From Symsagittifera roscoffensis (taxonomy: Eukaryota; Xenacoelomorpha; Acoela; Convolutidae), in the NCBI RefSeq assembly GCF_963678635.1, contig NC_087064.1:27818189-27882188 (forward strand): a stretch of 64,000 nucleotides of DNA. Reading direction: 5' to 3'. Numbering within the stretch: the first letter of the stretch is position 1; each line of letters starts with the position of its first letter. Both the position numbers and the translations under genes were made by a program. Below the pieces are notes generated by a model. It was not told where the DNA came from. It searched no databases and saw only the letters and a program-made list of their open reading frames with translations. Positions 43,701 to 55,651 of the stretch are shown piece by piece.

Positions 43701-44970
43701 TCAACAAAACTATCAATTTCAAAAACACAACAGTCTAAGGTAGCGGCAAAAAAAAAGATTTACACGCACAATAACACTCTTGCCGAATGGAAGCGCAGCC
43801 GAGAAAGCGGTCGCTAATCGCCAACGTCGCGTTTGATTTAGCTTTCTGAATTGCTAATTGTTCAGATTCTGCTAAAAGATTGGTCTATTAAAAAAAACTG
43901 GTCTGCTAAATATCTTACAACCCAAGCTTGTACAAGGACTACAAATAAAACTTTTTAACAACTAAGGTGCATGAGAAAGCTTCTGTAATTGTAACTGGAG
44001 TAAAAAACTTTTCTCCTCAATTAGCGCTATGCATTTTTAAGAGTCATGAATGTAATGAATACTCTTATATAGGTCTTGGTGATTTTTGTTTGTTTGTTAG
44101 TTTTTCAGGAAAAAATCTGAAAATTTGTTCAAGCTCAAGTTTGATTTTTCGCAAGACTTTTGATTTATTTTTAAGTACAGTTCATTTCTTTTGTTATCGA
44201 ACAACAAACGTGTTCAGTTCATTTTGTTTTGTTATCTGTTCTATCGAACAACAAAAGTGTAATAGTCACGAAAAAAGTGATCGACTTTACAGATTTCCCA
44301 GCGAAAGAAAAAATTACTTTCTCAGTTTTCTCAAATTAGGATCCAGTTTTCTTATATCTAGTTTTCTCAAATTGGGTTATTTATATTTAAAAAAATGTGG
44401 ACCAATTAATTTTTCTTGAAATTCAAAGAGCTTTAAGGCCAGATATTTTTTCTTTGAAGTTCGAAAGTTGAATTTCAGTGTTTTTTTTCTATCTTATTGC
44501 GTTCATGAATCTTGTTTTATATATTTTCAAGTAAGTAATTACAAAAGCAGTTAAAACATTTTCAGCTGATTTTCCTAGCGTTTGTCACATGTGCTTCAAC
44601 ACCCCCTCGGACAAATTTGGAATGCCTGTTCGTCAGATTTTAAGTTGGCAAAATTGAATCAGGGTAATCACCGGTATTTAATCTGCGAAGCTCTAAACTA
44701 GCCGTTGTTTTAGCAATGACAATTCAGAAAACGTTTATCATGGCCGAGCTACAAACTAGTCTATCTTCGTCATCAGTGCAAATGGCGCTTCCAGCATACT
44801 TACTGTCAAAACCGAACTTCAAACTTGACCTGAAAAAGGGAATTTCACAGCGACTGGAAATCGGAGAAACAGATCAAACTTCTTTGGGAGAAAGTTTTGA
44901 TGATAGCTCCGATGTTAAAATGTCACCACTGTGGGTGCAGTATGTTGAAACCTTCAGCGGATTAAAATAA
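40368..44970 (+). CDS. Cryptic multi-exon gene for a Cys-containing protein of unknown function
   Basis: Exon 1 (40368-40712, 115 codons, phase 0) joins exon 2 (42075-42693; acceptor TCTTCTAG, donor AAAA|GTAAGT). This joins exon 3 starting at 44566 (acceptor CATTTTCAG) in matching phase. Exon 3 can end at TGA 44655-44657, giving 351 residues. Alternatively it can splice from GT at 44627 or 44643 to exon 4 (44714-44970), which has the matching phase and is followed by AATAAA at 44974. Cys pairs are visible: YCSACVPS near residue 103, GNCANGC near residue 293, and CHMC in exon 3, suggesting metal binding. Exon 2 is mostly helical-looking. I do not recognise the family. Codon use is ordinary for the AT-rich region. 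A MITE and a 20-bp tandem repeat lie in intron 1. It could be a host gene or a captured viral gene; expression data are needed to decide. Confidence 0.5.
40948..41396 (+). mobile_element. Terminal-inverted-repeat MITE, copy 2, with 9-bp target duplication
   Basis: The 449-bp element lies between two exact copies of CTGGGCGAC (40939-40947 and 41397-41405). The ends GATTACGTCTCAAATGGCAT and, inverted, GGTAACTTCTTAAATGGCAT continue into the shared CCCAAATGGCATA phrase. A 9-bp duplication fits Mutator-like (MULE) non-autonomous elements. It sits in the first intron of the cryptic gene at 40368-44970. Confidence 0.82.
41611..41750 (+). repeat. Short tandem repeat, about 20-bp unit
   Basis: AAAGTTTTCATTCAAATNC recurs about seven times with small length changes, inside the first intron of the cryptic gene. 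The apparent ORF over it is low complexity and not a gene. Confidence 0.8.
42075..42693 (+). CDS. Cryptic gene exon 2
   Basis: The exon is in phase with exon 1. It encodes about 206 residues, including FNLVGFKPQDYLCVFQSLLS and ENMGYGNCANGC. The GTAAGT donor is strong. Without splicing, an ORF could also start at ATG 42096. Confidence 0.55.
42985..43680. repeat. Degenerate direct repeat in the cryptic gene's second intron
   Basis: The block TTTTAGCATAAAA(A)(A/T)GTGAAA...TCTTTTA near 43000-43040 recurs near 43563-43600 with similar flanks. No other structure is evident. The 73-codon ORF at 43144-43365 is Lys-rich and unsupported. Confidence 0.4.
44566..44657 (+). CDS. Cryptic gene exon 3, with CHMC motif and first stop
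   Basis: The split codon is completed in phase with exon 2. It encodes FPSVCHMCFNTPSDKFGMP and ends in TGA unless an internal donor is used. Confidence 0.45.
44714..44970 (+). CDS. Cryptic gene exon 4 or separate small ORF
   Basis: The acceptor TTGTTTTAG ends at 44713. The frame encodes 84 residues from ATG 44716, rich in Ser, Gln and Leu, ending LK TAA, with AATAAA four bases later. The phase fits two possible donors in exon 3. Confidence 0.4.
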
Positions 44971-45748
44971 TTGAATAAACATGTTGTGCTTTTCTCGAAA
45001 AATCTTATTGATTTGTGTTTTATTGTCTGCTGTTGATTTTAGTGTTTGCTCTAGACCTTTAAAAAGTGTCAATGCATGAATAAATGACACTTAACTTACT
45101 TAGGTTTTGCGGTTTTTTCCAGACAGTCATTTTTTCGATCTCTTTTCATTGATACTTTTCAAACTGTTGGCTACCCGCACTGACAAACTGAGTTGCATTA
45201 AGTCGATTTGTTACAGATTTTATACTCTAAATTAATTAACAGTCACGAAAAAAAAATCGATTTAGTTGACTAAAAGTATCTTTTAAATTTTTTTAAAGTG
45301 AGTTTCGCAACCGTCTAAAAATTGTCAGAATCTCTACAAAATAATTTTTTTGGGGGAAGATCAGATTGTAGCCTGAAAAATCCATTTTAGCTCAATTCAA
45401 TTTAGTTTTTTATGCTTCCTGGTTATTTCTAGGTCACGAACAACGCGATCGACTTCTAGTTCCAAGCGAAATAAAAATTTTACTTGTCTATCCAGTTTTC
45501 TTAAATTGGGTTAATTTCATTAAAACATTCCAGTCATCAATCGTTGTAGAAACTCGAAGGAGCTCGAAAGAGTTTGAAGGGCATCTATTTTTCTCTTTAA
45601 AGTTCGAAGATTTTTTCAAAAAAAAAACAAGTACGTTTTTTTGTTTACCTGAGTTCATCGGCACTTTTTCAATTGTCTGTTGGTCATGTTCTCTGGTTAA
45701 AGACTTTTTTGTAAAAACTTAGTTTGTGCATTTTTTAAAACTTAGCTT

Positions 45749-46037
45749 GATTTCAAAGTTTCTCAAAGTTTTGGGAATTTCCGTTTGAGAGCTCAGCCAA
45801 TACAATTGAAATGAAATAAATTACAATTGAAATTTTAAGCAGTTAAAAGCTTAAGTAGTAGTCTGGAAAAACAAGGGTAATTTGATAAATGTAAAACAAT
45901 GCACTCAGTGCGTCGATCAGCTCATTTGTTTTTCCACACTTTTACTTAAGCTTTTAACTGCTTTATTTAATTAGTCTCAATTGTATTGGCTGAGCTCTCA
46001 AACGGAATTACCCAAAACTTTGAGAAATTTTGAAATC
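45749..46037. mobile_element. Foldback element with long near-perfect arms
   Basis: Bases 45749-45872 and 45928-46037 are reverse complements with few mismatches, apart from a short indel, around a 55-base loop. The strongest core is CCGTTTGAGAGCTCAGCCAA on the left arm. It is probably a MITE or foldback transposon; no clear target duplication was defined. Confidence 0.8.
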
Positions 46038-46369
46038 AAATTTATAATTTATATTCAGAAAATAGTCAAACAATTTCAATCTTTAAGTTATTTTTGATTC
46101 AAGTAGAGTATGGAACAAACTTGTTTTTTCCGCTTAATATGAACAAACAATAGGATAGCAAGATAGCTGAAATGATATAGCAGCCATGGTAGAACGACTA
46201 TTCAAATAAAACAGCTAAGTTTTCCCCGCTGGAACATATTCGAAGAGTTCATTATGGGCCCAACTACGACGGAGTTCAATGTTTTTTTTTCTCGTGATAG
46301 GATTAATATTTTTCCCAAATGAATCACTCGCTTGAAGAATATGATCCATTCTAGAGGACAAGGCCGAGT

Positions 46370-46655
46370 AATTTTTTTATCTTTATTGTTTCTAAATGCG
46401 TGTGACACCTATCTTACCTGGTTAAAGTGTATTCGTTTTTGCATGTTTAACGGAAAGTTTTTGCAATTTTTTTATCTTTATTGTTTCTAAATGCGTGTGA
46501 CACCTATCTTACCTGGTTAAAGTGTATTCGTTTTTGCATGTTTAACGGAAAGTTTTTGCAATTTTTTTATCTTTATTGTTTCTAAATGCGTGTGACACCT
46601 ATCTTACCATGATAAAGTGTATTTGTTTTTGCATGTTTAACGGAAAATGTTTGCT
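46370..46655 (+). repeat. Three tandem copies of a 95-bp unit
   Basis: TCTAAATGCGTGTGACACCT occurs at 46391, 46486 and 46581, exactly 95 bases apart. Copies 1 and 2 are nearly identical, while copy 3 has a few changes. The unit includes GCATGTTTAACGGAAA, which also occurs once elsewhere in diverged form near 34517. Confidence 0.9.
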
Positions 46656-47299
46656 GCAAGTTTACGCTCTATAATATATTGCAATGGTTAAGAAATCATT
46701 TTGATTTCCCAGTTTATGGCTGCAAGACTAAATGAAAGGTTCGAATGTGAGGCTGAGATTATAATTCCACCATAATCGGGGTTGCAGCGCAGTGTAGTGT
46801 AGTGTAAACGTTGGATTCCTCAATCTATACATTATGTAACGAGCGTTTTTCATTGCAGGATTTTTTACCTAGTTTGAAATTAGCAAACCCATGGTAGAGC
46901 TGTCAGCTTTGTTTGTCCCAGAACTTGCGAAATTGCCTTTCAAATATAAGCATTTAATTCTTTTTCGTTTCCGTGATATGATCTTTTTAATGTGTTTTTT
47001 TTAGTTTCCTTTAGTTTCTGAGATAAAACCTTTTAATGATTTTTTGAAAACTTTTCAAAAATTAAAAGTATTTTTATTTGTCATAAACTTCGAAACATTT
47101 GAAATTCCGATCTCTATAGTTGAGTGCTTTCAGGTAGCTCTCAGAGGCTTCTTCTCGAAGCATTGGCTCCAAATATTACTGCTTAGAATCTTATAGTTTC
47201 CTTGATATACCGTTTTTCTGTAATTTTTTTTAAAATAGTGACCGCTAAATGTTCACGAAAATTATTTTCGACCATATGGTGAGGTTATCGTTTCAGTCG

Positions 47300-48210
47300 T
47301 CTAAGATCAACCAGCCATCTATCGATCCATTCAGCCATCGATGTAGCCATCCATCGATTTAGCGGTCAATCCATTCACCAATCAAGCCATGCCATTTTTT
47401 GTATTAATTCATCCAACCAGCTATTTAATTATCCATACACCCAACGAACGAGTCAGCAATCCATCGAGTCAGATAACTTCTCGGATAGCACTCCATCGTT
47501 TCATCCACCCATCCTGTCATCCCTGCATCTAGCAGTTCTTCCATCCAATCCTCTCTATAACAAGCATTCCATCTAACCATTCATCTTGCATCAAATCATT
47601 CAGCCTTCCATCCATCCAGTCAACCAGCGATCCATCTATCAATTAGCCCTCCAACAATCCTGTCATCTAGCCAACCTTCAATCATCCGGCATTCTATCCA
47701 AGCGTTCAGAAAAAAGTCAATCCAGCTATATATCATCAATCCACCTGTCAACATAACCATCCTTGCTGCATTCATTCATCACGACGTACATTCATCTAGC
47801 CGTCCATGCATACAACCAAAAATACTCGCATTTAATCATCATAGATCTAGCCATCCATCCACCTATCCATCGTTTAAGCTATCCACCAGAAAGCCATCTT
47901 TCCATCTAGCTATCCAGTCAGCCATCGATGTATCTATCAATCCATCTAGCCATTCAACTAACCAGTTATTCAGCAATCTAGCCCATCCATTAAACCTGTT
48001 GTTCAGCATGGCATCCATGCATCCAGCCAGTCATCCTTCGATCCAGCTATCACTAAAGCCATCTACCCCTCCAACAAGCCGTTTAGTCATTTTTCTAGTC
48101 GGCCATCCATGCGTCCACCTAGCTTCCCATCCATCCGTTCTGCCCTCAATCGATCCATTCATTCATCCATCTCTTCAGCCAGCTAAATATCCATCCAACC
48201 AAAGTATTTT
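47300..48210. repeat. Degenerate CCAT/CATC-rich satellite
   Basis: About 900 bases are built from variations of (C)CATC, CCATCCATCCAG and TAGCCAT(C)CA. Base use is C-rich on the + strand and quite unlike the flanks. The ORF across 47999-48262 (His/Pro/Ser-rich) is an effect of the repeat. Confidence 0.9.
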
Positions 48211-50725
48211 TTTCTTTAAGACAAACGTTGACATTTTCAGGAGCAGCTTGAGTTACAGTTGACCTGCTAGTTGCTTGTGGTTGTTTGAGCGAATGCTATC
48301 ACATTGTAAATTATCTGATCTTCAGTGAGAAAACTCAAGTCACTATTTCCAACAATAACTCCCATTTCCATATAAAGAATGAATTTTTGCACCAACTCTG
48401 GGCATAAAACTTCCAAGCGTCTCAAAGTCTTCTGGAATTTTAAGATACTTTTGGGGGCCTGCCAGGTTGTTTTTCGGCCCCCCAGCGCTCATATTTTTTG
48501 TAATTGCAAATAATTCGCTGAACTGTATGCAATGGGAGAGATAAATGGTCTAAAATTTCTCTGCTCAATAAGTTATTGATGTATTTCCGAATGACATTTT
48601 TTCGGGTCTCGGGGTAAGTTTGTTTAAAACCTATAACTCAAATATTCCAACATAAAAGTTGAATGCAAACAATAGCAGCCAATAGAGAAACAACACTGAC
48701 GTATGTACATGTAAATGAATTAGGCACGTGTCGTGTGTTCACGCCAACAGCATGCCATGTGTTTTTGCCAGGTGCAACGAATGGAGCAGTCAGTATTTGT
48801 CATTTTTTTAATTTTAAACCAAGCGGCTGACACAAATTAGTTTTATTTAAAACATCCAATACGTTGTTAATTTTTTCTAAATACCACTGTTTTTAACCAA
48901 TTTCATGTGCTCACAATAACTTGTATTCTCTATGCTTCTTCGGTCTTGTTTTCTGTAGATTTTAGGATTTTTTGGCCGTCTGCCAATTTTTAGTAGATTA
49001 TCGATACACATCAGAGAAAAGTTGTGTACCCTAAATGAAATGCTTTTTTGAAAAATTTATTGTCGACACTTAAATTGAATCGCCTACCCTTTCCAAGACT
49101 CTTTTTTCCTAGTTTTCGATGTTTTTGCTATAAATTGGTGTATATAGAAGATTTCGACATATTGAAACAATAAGCAAATGTCCGATTCATTTATTTCAAA
49201 GTTTGTATCTGTTTTAAATTTATATAGGGTGGATAAAAAAACTGGATGAAATTCGTATGAAGTGTGATTGGTTGGTTTATCAAATATCAAACTAAGAGTC
49301 TAAAAATGGATTCAAAACAATTTGGATATTGAATCGATAATTTTATCGAAATATCTACTTTTCCTGGTATTTGAATAAAATCGATTGCCAACCAGTTTGT
49401 CAGTTCGAGTATGTTCTCAACTTTGCAATCATGCTTGCTTTTTTTCCTGGAAAATAATACTTGAAAAAAATTAATGTACCCAAAGATTATTTGTAAAGTG
49501 TGTGCTAGTTCCAGAGACCGTCAGATTTTTCTTTTCATTCAGTTGAATGATCCTGTAGTTCAAGTAAGTGACTGAAAACTATTATCACAACGAAATACAA
49601 TGGAAATTACCATTAATAAAAAAAATTCACTCGACGAAAAATTTTAGGGTCTCTGAATTGTTTTCATTATCAGATAGTTTTTAAACAACGGAAAGTCAAC
49701 CCACTCGATACCAAAATTGACAAACGCAAGTTTGTTGGTGCGACTAAAATACCCGTACAGTAAAAACTATTCGTCAGCGATAAGATGTTCAAGAACGCTA
49801 GTGTGTACTGTCATTTATGTCTACGAAAATTTGGAAGCTGAATTTCGAAAGAAATTTGTTCATTTTGTGAAAAAACGTTTCGTCAAATGGCATCTTGACA
49901 CAATTGGTATTCGTATTTTGAAGCTTGTAATGTCTATAGTTTTAGTGTTAACGGTGTTTAAAATGTTTTGCGTCAGCTCATATGCTTTGTTTAATGAAAA
50001 TTTGAAAGTTGTTTTGGTCATAAAATTTACTATTGCAAATATCTTGTTTTTAAATTTGATTTGCCCGAAATTCACGAGATAGAAATGACTTCTTCATAGA
50101 GTAATTCTAGATAAAATTATCTGTGCCAGACGCATCTAAACTTCAAATTCTCTTAAATAGGAAATCGGATGCATGAAGAGATACAAACTGAAGCAAAAAT
50201 ATAGTTTGCCGAAGATTCACTGACCTTGTATTAAAAGGTTCCCAGAAACAAAGTTGTATTCGAAAAATTGTTCACTTTCTCAGCGGTTGGCTCTTATTTA
50301 CTCAGGCGAAGCTATAGTTCAAGCGTGTTCTAATACGAGGTAACTCATTGGATAGTTTTTTGCAAAATACCGTACGAGGGACATGAAACAGCAGAAGCTA
50401 TTGAGGCCCGGTAAAGTACATGTGTTTATGACAGAAAATGAAGTCTGGCATTTGGAGCCTACAGGTCAGCGATCGATTTCGGGCGGTTCTTGATGTTTTT
50501 TGGATACGTTCAGAAGCATCTTTGCCTCAACTTAATAATGCGAAGTGTTTTACTCCAATATCTTGCCTATTCAGGAATTTACGCATCATGTACAGTCCCG
50601 GGACACAGAAGTTGCTACTTATTGTTTTCAACGAGCAAATGAACAAAATTTTTCTTCACGTTTTATTTGTTTTCTCTGCAACTAGTTAAGATACATGGTT
50701 TAAAGGTAGTTGAAACTGATTTGAC
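48210..50725. other. AT-rich intergenic stretch
   Basis: Several ORFs of 60-120 codons (for example 49717-50082, with a hydrophobic C-terminal segment) lack conserved motifs, splice context or repeats. I see no supported gene. Confidence 0.4.
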
Positions 50726-51022
50726 TTAACCGGGCGAAATTTGAGAATATTTTTTATGGCGTAAATAGCCAGTATACCCCATAACTAGCTTTAGAGGTGT
50801 TCTTGCTGTGGAAACAGCCTTGCAAAAAGTTTGAGGAGTTTGAATATATGGGCTCAAATTGGTGCTTTGGGAAGCTGATGAGAGTAATTTTCTCTTGATA
50901 CTACCAATAATGGAAGCTAACCTAGTTAATAGAGTTATTTGATCCGGTGTAAGAAAAAAAGCTGAAAATTTTTGAATAATTTTGCGCTGATGATCGAATT
51001 CTAGTTTGCACAGGGCTCTCAT
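50726..51022 (-). CDS. Hypothetical 98-codon reading next to the array, related to 37049-37486
   Basis: The minus-strand reading contains TPDQITLLTRLASIIGS and CKAVSTARTPLKLVM. The same frame is conserved in + strand pieces of the array (DQVTLLILFD and CK(A/V)V(S/A)ST(R/K)T near 52770-52930, 55090-55260, 57000 and 59310). Opposite orientation relative to the array indicates an inversion or independent insertion. It is probably a fragment of a mobile-element protein; identity is not established. Confidence 0.35.
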   Translation of the reverse strand: MRALCKLEFDHQRKIIQKFSAFFLTPDQITLLTRLASIIGSIKRKLLSSASQSTNLSPYIQTPQTFCKAVSTARTPLKLVMGYTGYLRHKKYSQISPG

Positions 51023-51699
51023 TAGCAGTTGTGTTGTGTATAATTTTTGTCCAACTTTCTGGTATAAGCTCCCAAGAAGATTTAGTATATATCGTCTATA
51101 AACGTTAAACCTTTTTAGTCCAGTAGTAGAAGTGTTAAGTCAAATTAGGTATCCGTAAAAAAGTCTTTATCGTCAGTAGACATTGGAATTTGTGAGAACC
51201 GGAAACAGTGGGTTAAAAGTGGTTTAGATTTGTCCAATTAGTATATTAGATAAAGAAAAGAGAGGGAGTTAAGAGCCTAGCGAAAGTAAAGTTTTATTGA
51301 AGATAACTTTTACCTTGAAACTTGATATTGTCTTGCAAAGACTTAAGTTCCCACGTTTCAAGTTTTGAATCATGTTTAAAGTCACTGTCTTGGTTTTTGG
51401 AAGACCATTGATTGATTTTGATTTTGCTTGGTTGGAAAAGTTCGCAGTAAAGGTTTTAAAATCAATTCGTGGAATTTTCACCCGCTTAGGTTTGCATAGC
51501 TTGCAAAGAAATTAAAAAGAATAAGTTATTAGGATACGGTAAAGTACAAACAAAGTTAAGGGAATCAATATAAGGGAACAGAAATAACGGAAAGTACAAG
51601 CAAATACAAGGGAATCAAAGACATTGAAATCGTCAAGTTGTGCATCTTTGTTGTATCGATTTGTTGAAGGCTGAGGTGCATGATAATCTGTTTGATTGA

Positions 51700-52370
51700 T
51701 TGTTTTTTTTTCGAAAAAGGAAAGCACGACTCAACTTGACGGCGTGTCGACAACTTTGCCTAATGGCCTCAATCCGCGGGTAGTGAAATCTTCGAGCATC
51801 CAAACCATGTCGTTTAATTTCTATATTGAAGTTGTCCACTTTGTCTGCGTCTGCTGGCCAGTTAAATACTCCCTGAGGAACAGATTCTAGAGTTGATCTG
51901 AGGATAGCTGTGAAGCTTTTCATTATATTGAAATAGATAACCTAGTGTCCTCGAAGAAAGTGTCGTAGATTCGGAGTTGCTCGAACAAGTAAAAAAAGAT
52001 TTCGAGTGGGCGGTAGGTCGTCTTTAATGTTGTCACAAACGTTTGAGCGGGCTTGCACGTCCAAGGAACTGGTTTTGTTCAAAAACTGTTTGTTTGTCTG
52101 TAAGCTTTAAAGGCATTTCTTGAGCTGAGTTTAAGAGCCGACAAAGCTTGTTCCAGAATCGAAAACCATTTTGTGCAGAATAAACCATTTTGTGCAATCC
52201 CCAATGCCGAGTAAAGTGTTCTTAGTTGAAAGACTGTGAATTCTCCAGTTGAACAGCTCTGATGTCGAGACCAGTGAAAAGTAGAACGTACGCGGGGTAC
52301 TGTTTACCTTGTAGAACAATGAAAAAACGTAATCTAAAACAGTAGAAGCGAAGGTATTTGTCACTAGAAG
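51700..52370 (-). pseudogene. BEL/Pao integrase remnant, array unit 1
   Basis: Minus-strand fragments match BEL/Pao integrase landmarks. DSGTSFVGS (near 52131-52160) corresponds to the catalytic-core DNGTNFVG motif. FLREYLTGQQTQTKW corresponds to the C-terminal region, in another frame. The fragments lie in several frames with stops, so the copy is dead. Confidence 0.65.
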
Positions 52371-53878
52371 TTCGGGAATTTAAGTATCGGAAAAAAGGTC
52401 TAAAATCAGTTAAAATTCATCTAATTCGTTTAATAGAATAGAAAATGAGAGAGTAGGACTAAAACGGCTACTTTTACAGAAATAAAGTTAAAATCTAACA
52501 ACAATATAAATCAAGAGTTAAGCGAAAGTAAATTTTATTTGAAAATAACGTTTACCTTGAAACCTGATATTGTATTGCAAAGGAGTAAGTTCCTATATAT
52601 GAAACTTTGAATTATGCGTAAAATCACTGACTTGATTTTATAAGACACTTGATTAATATTGGTTTGCTTGGATGGAAAGTTTCGCGGTAATAAATCATCA
52701 AAATTTAAAATTAATTCAAGGAATTGCCATCGTAAGATTATACATGACCGTTTCTCGACTCTGGACCAAGTAACTCTCTTAATTCTGTTTGATTTCATTT
52801 TTCAGCGTTATAAAGAAACATTTTCGCAAATCGGCTTACCATAGCTTTAATTTGAGCCGAAATACTAAAAAATTTTTTATAGTGTGTGCAAGGTTGTTTC
52901 CTCAACAAGAACAACTCTAAAACTAGTTGTGATGAAAATTCTCAAATTTTGGCCCTTTTTAAGCTCTTTCAGTAAATTTCATCACTCTTATACAAAATTT
53001 GTTCTATGTATCTTAAATAGTCCCATAGAACGAAAAGAACGAGGAGAAAAATTAGGCTCATTTGCTCTTTGAAAACAAAAAAAAAATCAAATTCTTCGTC
53101 CCTTCACTACATTTTGTTACAGAAAACAGACGCAATCTTATTTAAGCGTACATTAGGTGTTCGCAAAGTTAGAGTCAAGGGTCAGTCTACGAGTTTCAAA
53201 ATTGAGAGGAAGCATTCAAAAGATTTTTAAAAGTTTCTTTGACACTTCCTTTTATCAAATTGAGATTGATAAAATGGAGATTTAGAAAAGGAGGTTGATT
53301 TTGATTTTTAACTGCCAGAGCAAGCTTGATCGAGTAGGGGAACAAAATCTACCCTGTTCTGACTTAAACCGAGTTTTGACCAAATTGGTATCCATAAAAT
53401 TGTAAGTTCTTAATCGTCAGTAGAAATTGATTAATGTAAGCACTAGAAACATGGGTTAAAAGTGATCAAGAGTTGTTCAATTAGTATATTAGATAAAGAA
53501 ATGAAAGGAGGGCTAAGACGTCTAGTTTTTATTTTTTAAAAAAATGTAAATGAGTCTAGCGAAAGGAAAGTTTTATTGAACATAACATTTACCTTGAAAC
53601 TTGATATTGTATATCATTCACGTAAGTTCCCACATTTGAAGTTTTGAACCTTGCTTACAGTCAATGTCTTGCAAAGAAAGTAAAAAGCGTTTTTTTTTAG
53701 GATACGGCAAAGTATAAACAAAGATAAGGGAATCAACATAAGGGAACAAAAATAAGGGAAATTACAAGCAAAGACAAGGGAATCAAAGATAATGAAATCG
53801 TCCAGTTGTGCATCTTTGTTGTATCGATTTGCTGAAGGCTGAGGTGCATGATAATCTGTTTGGTTGATTGTTGGTTGT

Positions 53879-54690
53879 TTATTTTGAAACTAGGAAAGCG
53901 CGACTCAACTTGACGGCGTGTCGACAACTTTGCCCAATGGCCTCAATCCGCGGGGAGTGAAATCTTCGAGCATCCAAACCATGTTTAATTTCAGTTTTGA
54001 AGTTGTCCACTTTTTCTTCATCTGCTGGCCAGGAAAATACTCCCTGAGGAACAGAATCTAGAGTTGATTTGAGAATAGCTGTGAAGCTTTCCAATACTTT
54101 GAAAAAGATAACCTTTTGTCCTTGAAGACACCATGTGGTAAATTCGGAGTTGCTCGACCAAGTAAAAATTGATTTGTAGTGGCAGTAGATCATCTTTAGT
54201 TTCGTCACAAACGTTTGAGCGTGCTCGCATTCATCAGCTGTGAAGCTTCCAATTTTTTTGAAAGAGATAACCTTTTGTCCTTGAAGAAAGTGTCGTAGAT
54301 TCGGAGTTGCTCGACCAAGTAAAAAGGGATTTGAAGTGGGCGGTAGGTCGTCTTTAATGATGTCACAAACGTTTGAGCGTGATTGCACGTCCAAGGAACT
54401 GATTTTGTGCGAAAACTCGGTTTGTCTGTAAGCTTGAAAGGCTTGTCTCAAGCTGAGTTTACGAGCCGACAAAGCTTGTTCCAGAATCGGAACCTATTTT
54501 GCGCAGAATAAACCATTTTGTGCAACTCCCAATGCAGAGTAAAGTGATCTTAGTTGAAAGGCTGTGATTTTTTCAGTTGAACAGCTCTGATGTCGAGACC
54601 AGTGTAAAGTAGAACGTACGCGGGGTACTGTTTACCTTGTAGAACAATGAGAAAACGTAATCTAAAACAGTAGTAGCGAAGGTTTTTTGT
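53879..54690 (-). pseudogene. BEL/Pao integrase remnant, array unit 2, with internal duplication
   Basis: It includes a 197-codon open stretch (54472-53879) with FLLGRATPNL, the conserved BEL/Pao C-terminal motif. A roughly 65-residue segment ending LQGQKVI(S/F)FK is duplicated in tandem, whereas other units have it once. Upstream, YVLLYTGLDIRAVQL matches the integrase core strand. Frame breaks remain between the pieces. Confidence 0.7.
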
Positions 54691-55651
54691 CAGTAGATTT
54701 TCGGGAATTGAAGTACCGGAAACAAGGTCTAAACTCAGTTAAGATTCAACTAATTGGTATATTAGAATAAAATAAATGAGAGAGTAGGACTAAAACGGCT
54801 ACTGTTTAAGTAATTAAGTTAAAGTCTAACAACAATATAAATCAAGAGTTAAGCGAAAGTAAAGTTTATTTGAAGATAACGTTTACCTTGAAATTTGATA
54901 TTGTATTGCAAAGAAGTAATATCCTATTTTTAAAATTTTGAATTATGCGTAAAAAGTCTGACTTAATTTTGTAAGACAATTGATTAATTTTGGTTTGCTT
55001 GGATGGAAAGTTTCGCGGTAATAAATCATTAAAATCTAAAATTAATTCGTTGAATTCACATCGTCAGAACATACATGGTTGTTTCTCGACGCCGGACCAA
55101 GTAACTCTCTTAATTCTGTTTGATGTCATTTTTCAGCGTTATAAAGAGACAGTTTCGCAAATCAGCTTACCAAAGCTTTAATTTGAGCCGAAATACTTAA
55201 AAATTTTTTATAGTGTTTGCAAGGTGGTTTCCTCATCAAGAACAACTCTGAAACTAGTTGTGATAAAAATTCTCAAAATTTGGCCCCTTTTAAGCGCTTT
55301 CAATTAATTTCATCACTCTTATGTCAAAATTTGTTCCATGTATCTTAAATACTTCAATAAACTTTTACCTTGAAACTTGATATTGTATATCATTCACGTT
55401 CCCACATTTGAGGTTTTGAGCCTTGCTTACAGTCAATGTCTTGCAAAGAAAGTAAAAAGCGTTTTTTTCTTAGGATACGGCAAAGTACAATCAAAGATAA
55501 GGGAATCAACATAAGGGAACGAAAATAAAGGAAAGTACAAGCAAAGATAAGGGAATCAAAGATAATGAAATCGTCCAGTTGTGCATCTTTTTTGTATCGA
55601 TTTGTTAAAGGCTGAATTGCATGATAGTCTGTTTGGTTGGTTATTGATTGT

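Noticed and set aside
47999-48262. 87-codon His/Pro/Ser-rich ORF
   Set aside because: Produced by the CCAT satellite; low complexity in every frame.
49717-50082. 121-codon ORF with a hydrophobic C-terminus
   Set aside because: No motif, no splice context and AT-driven residue use. An AT-rich 64-kb window yields such ORFs by chance.
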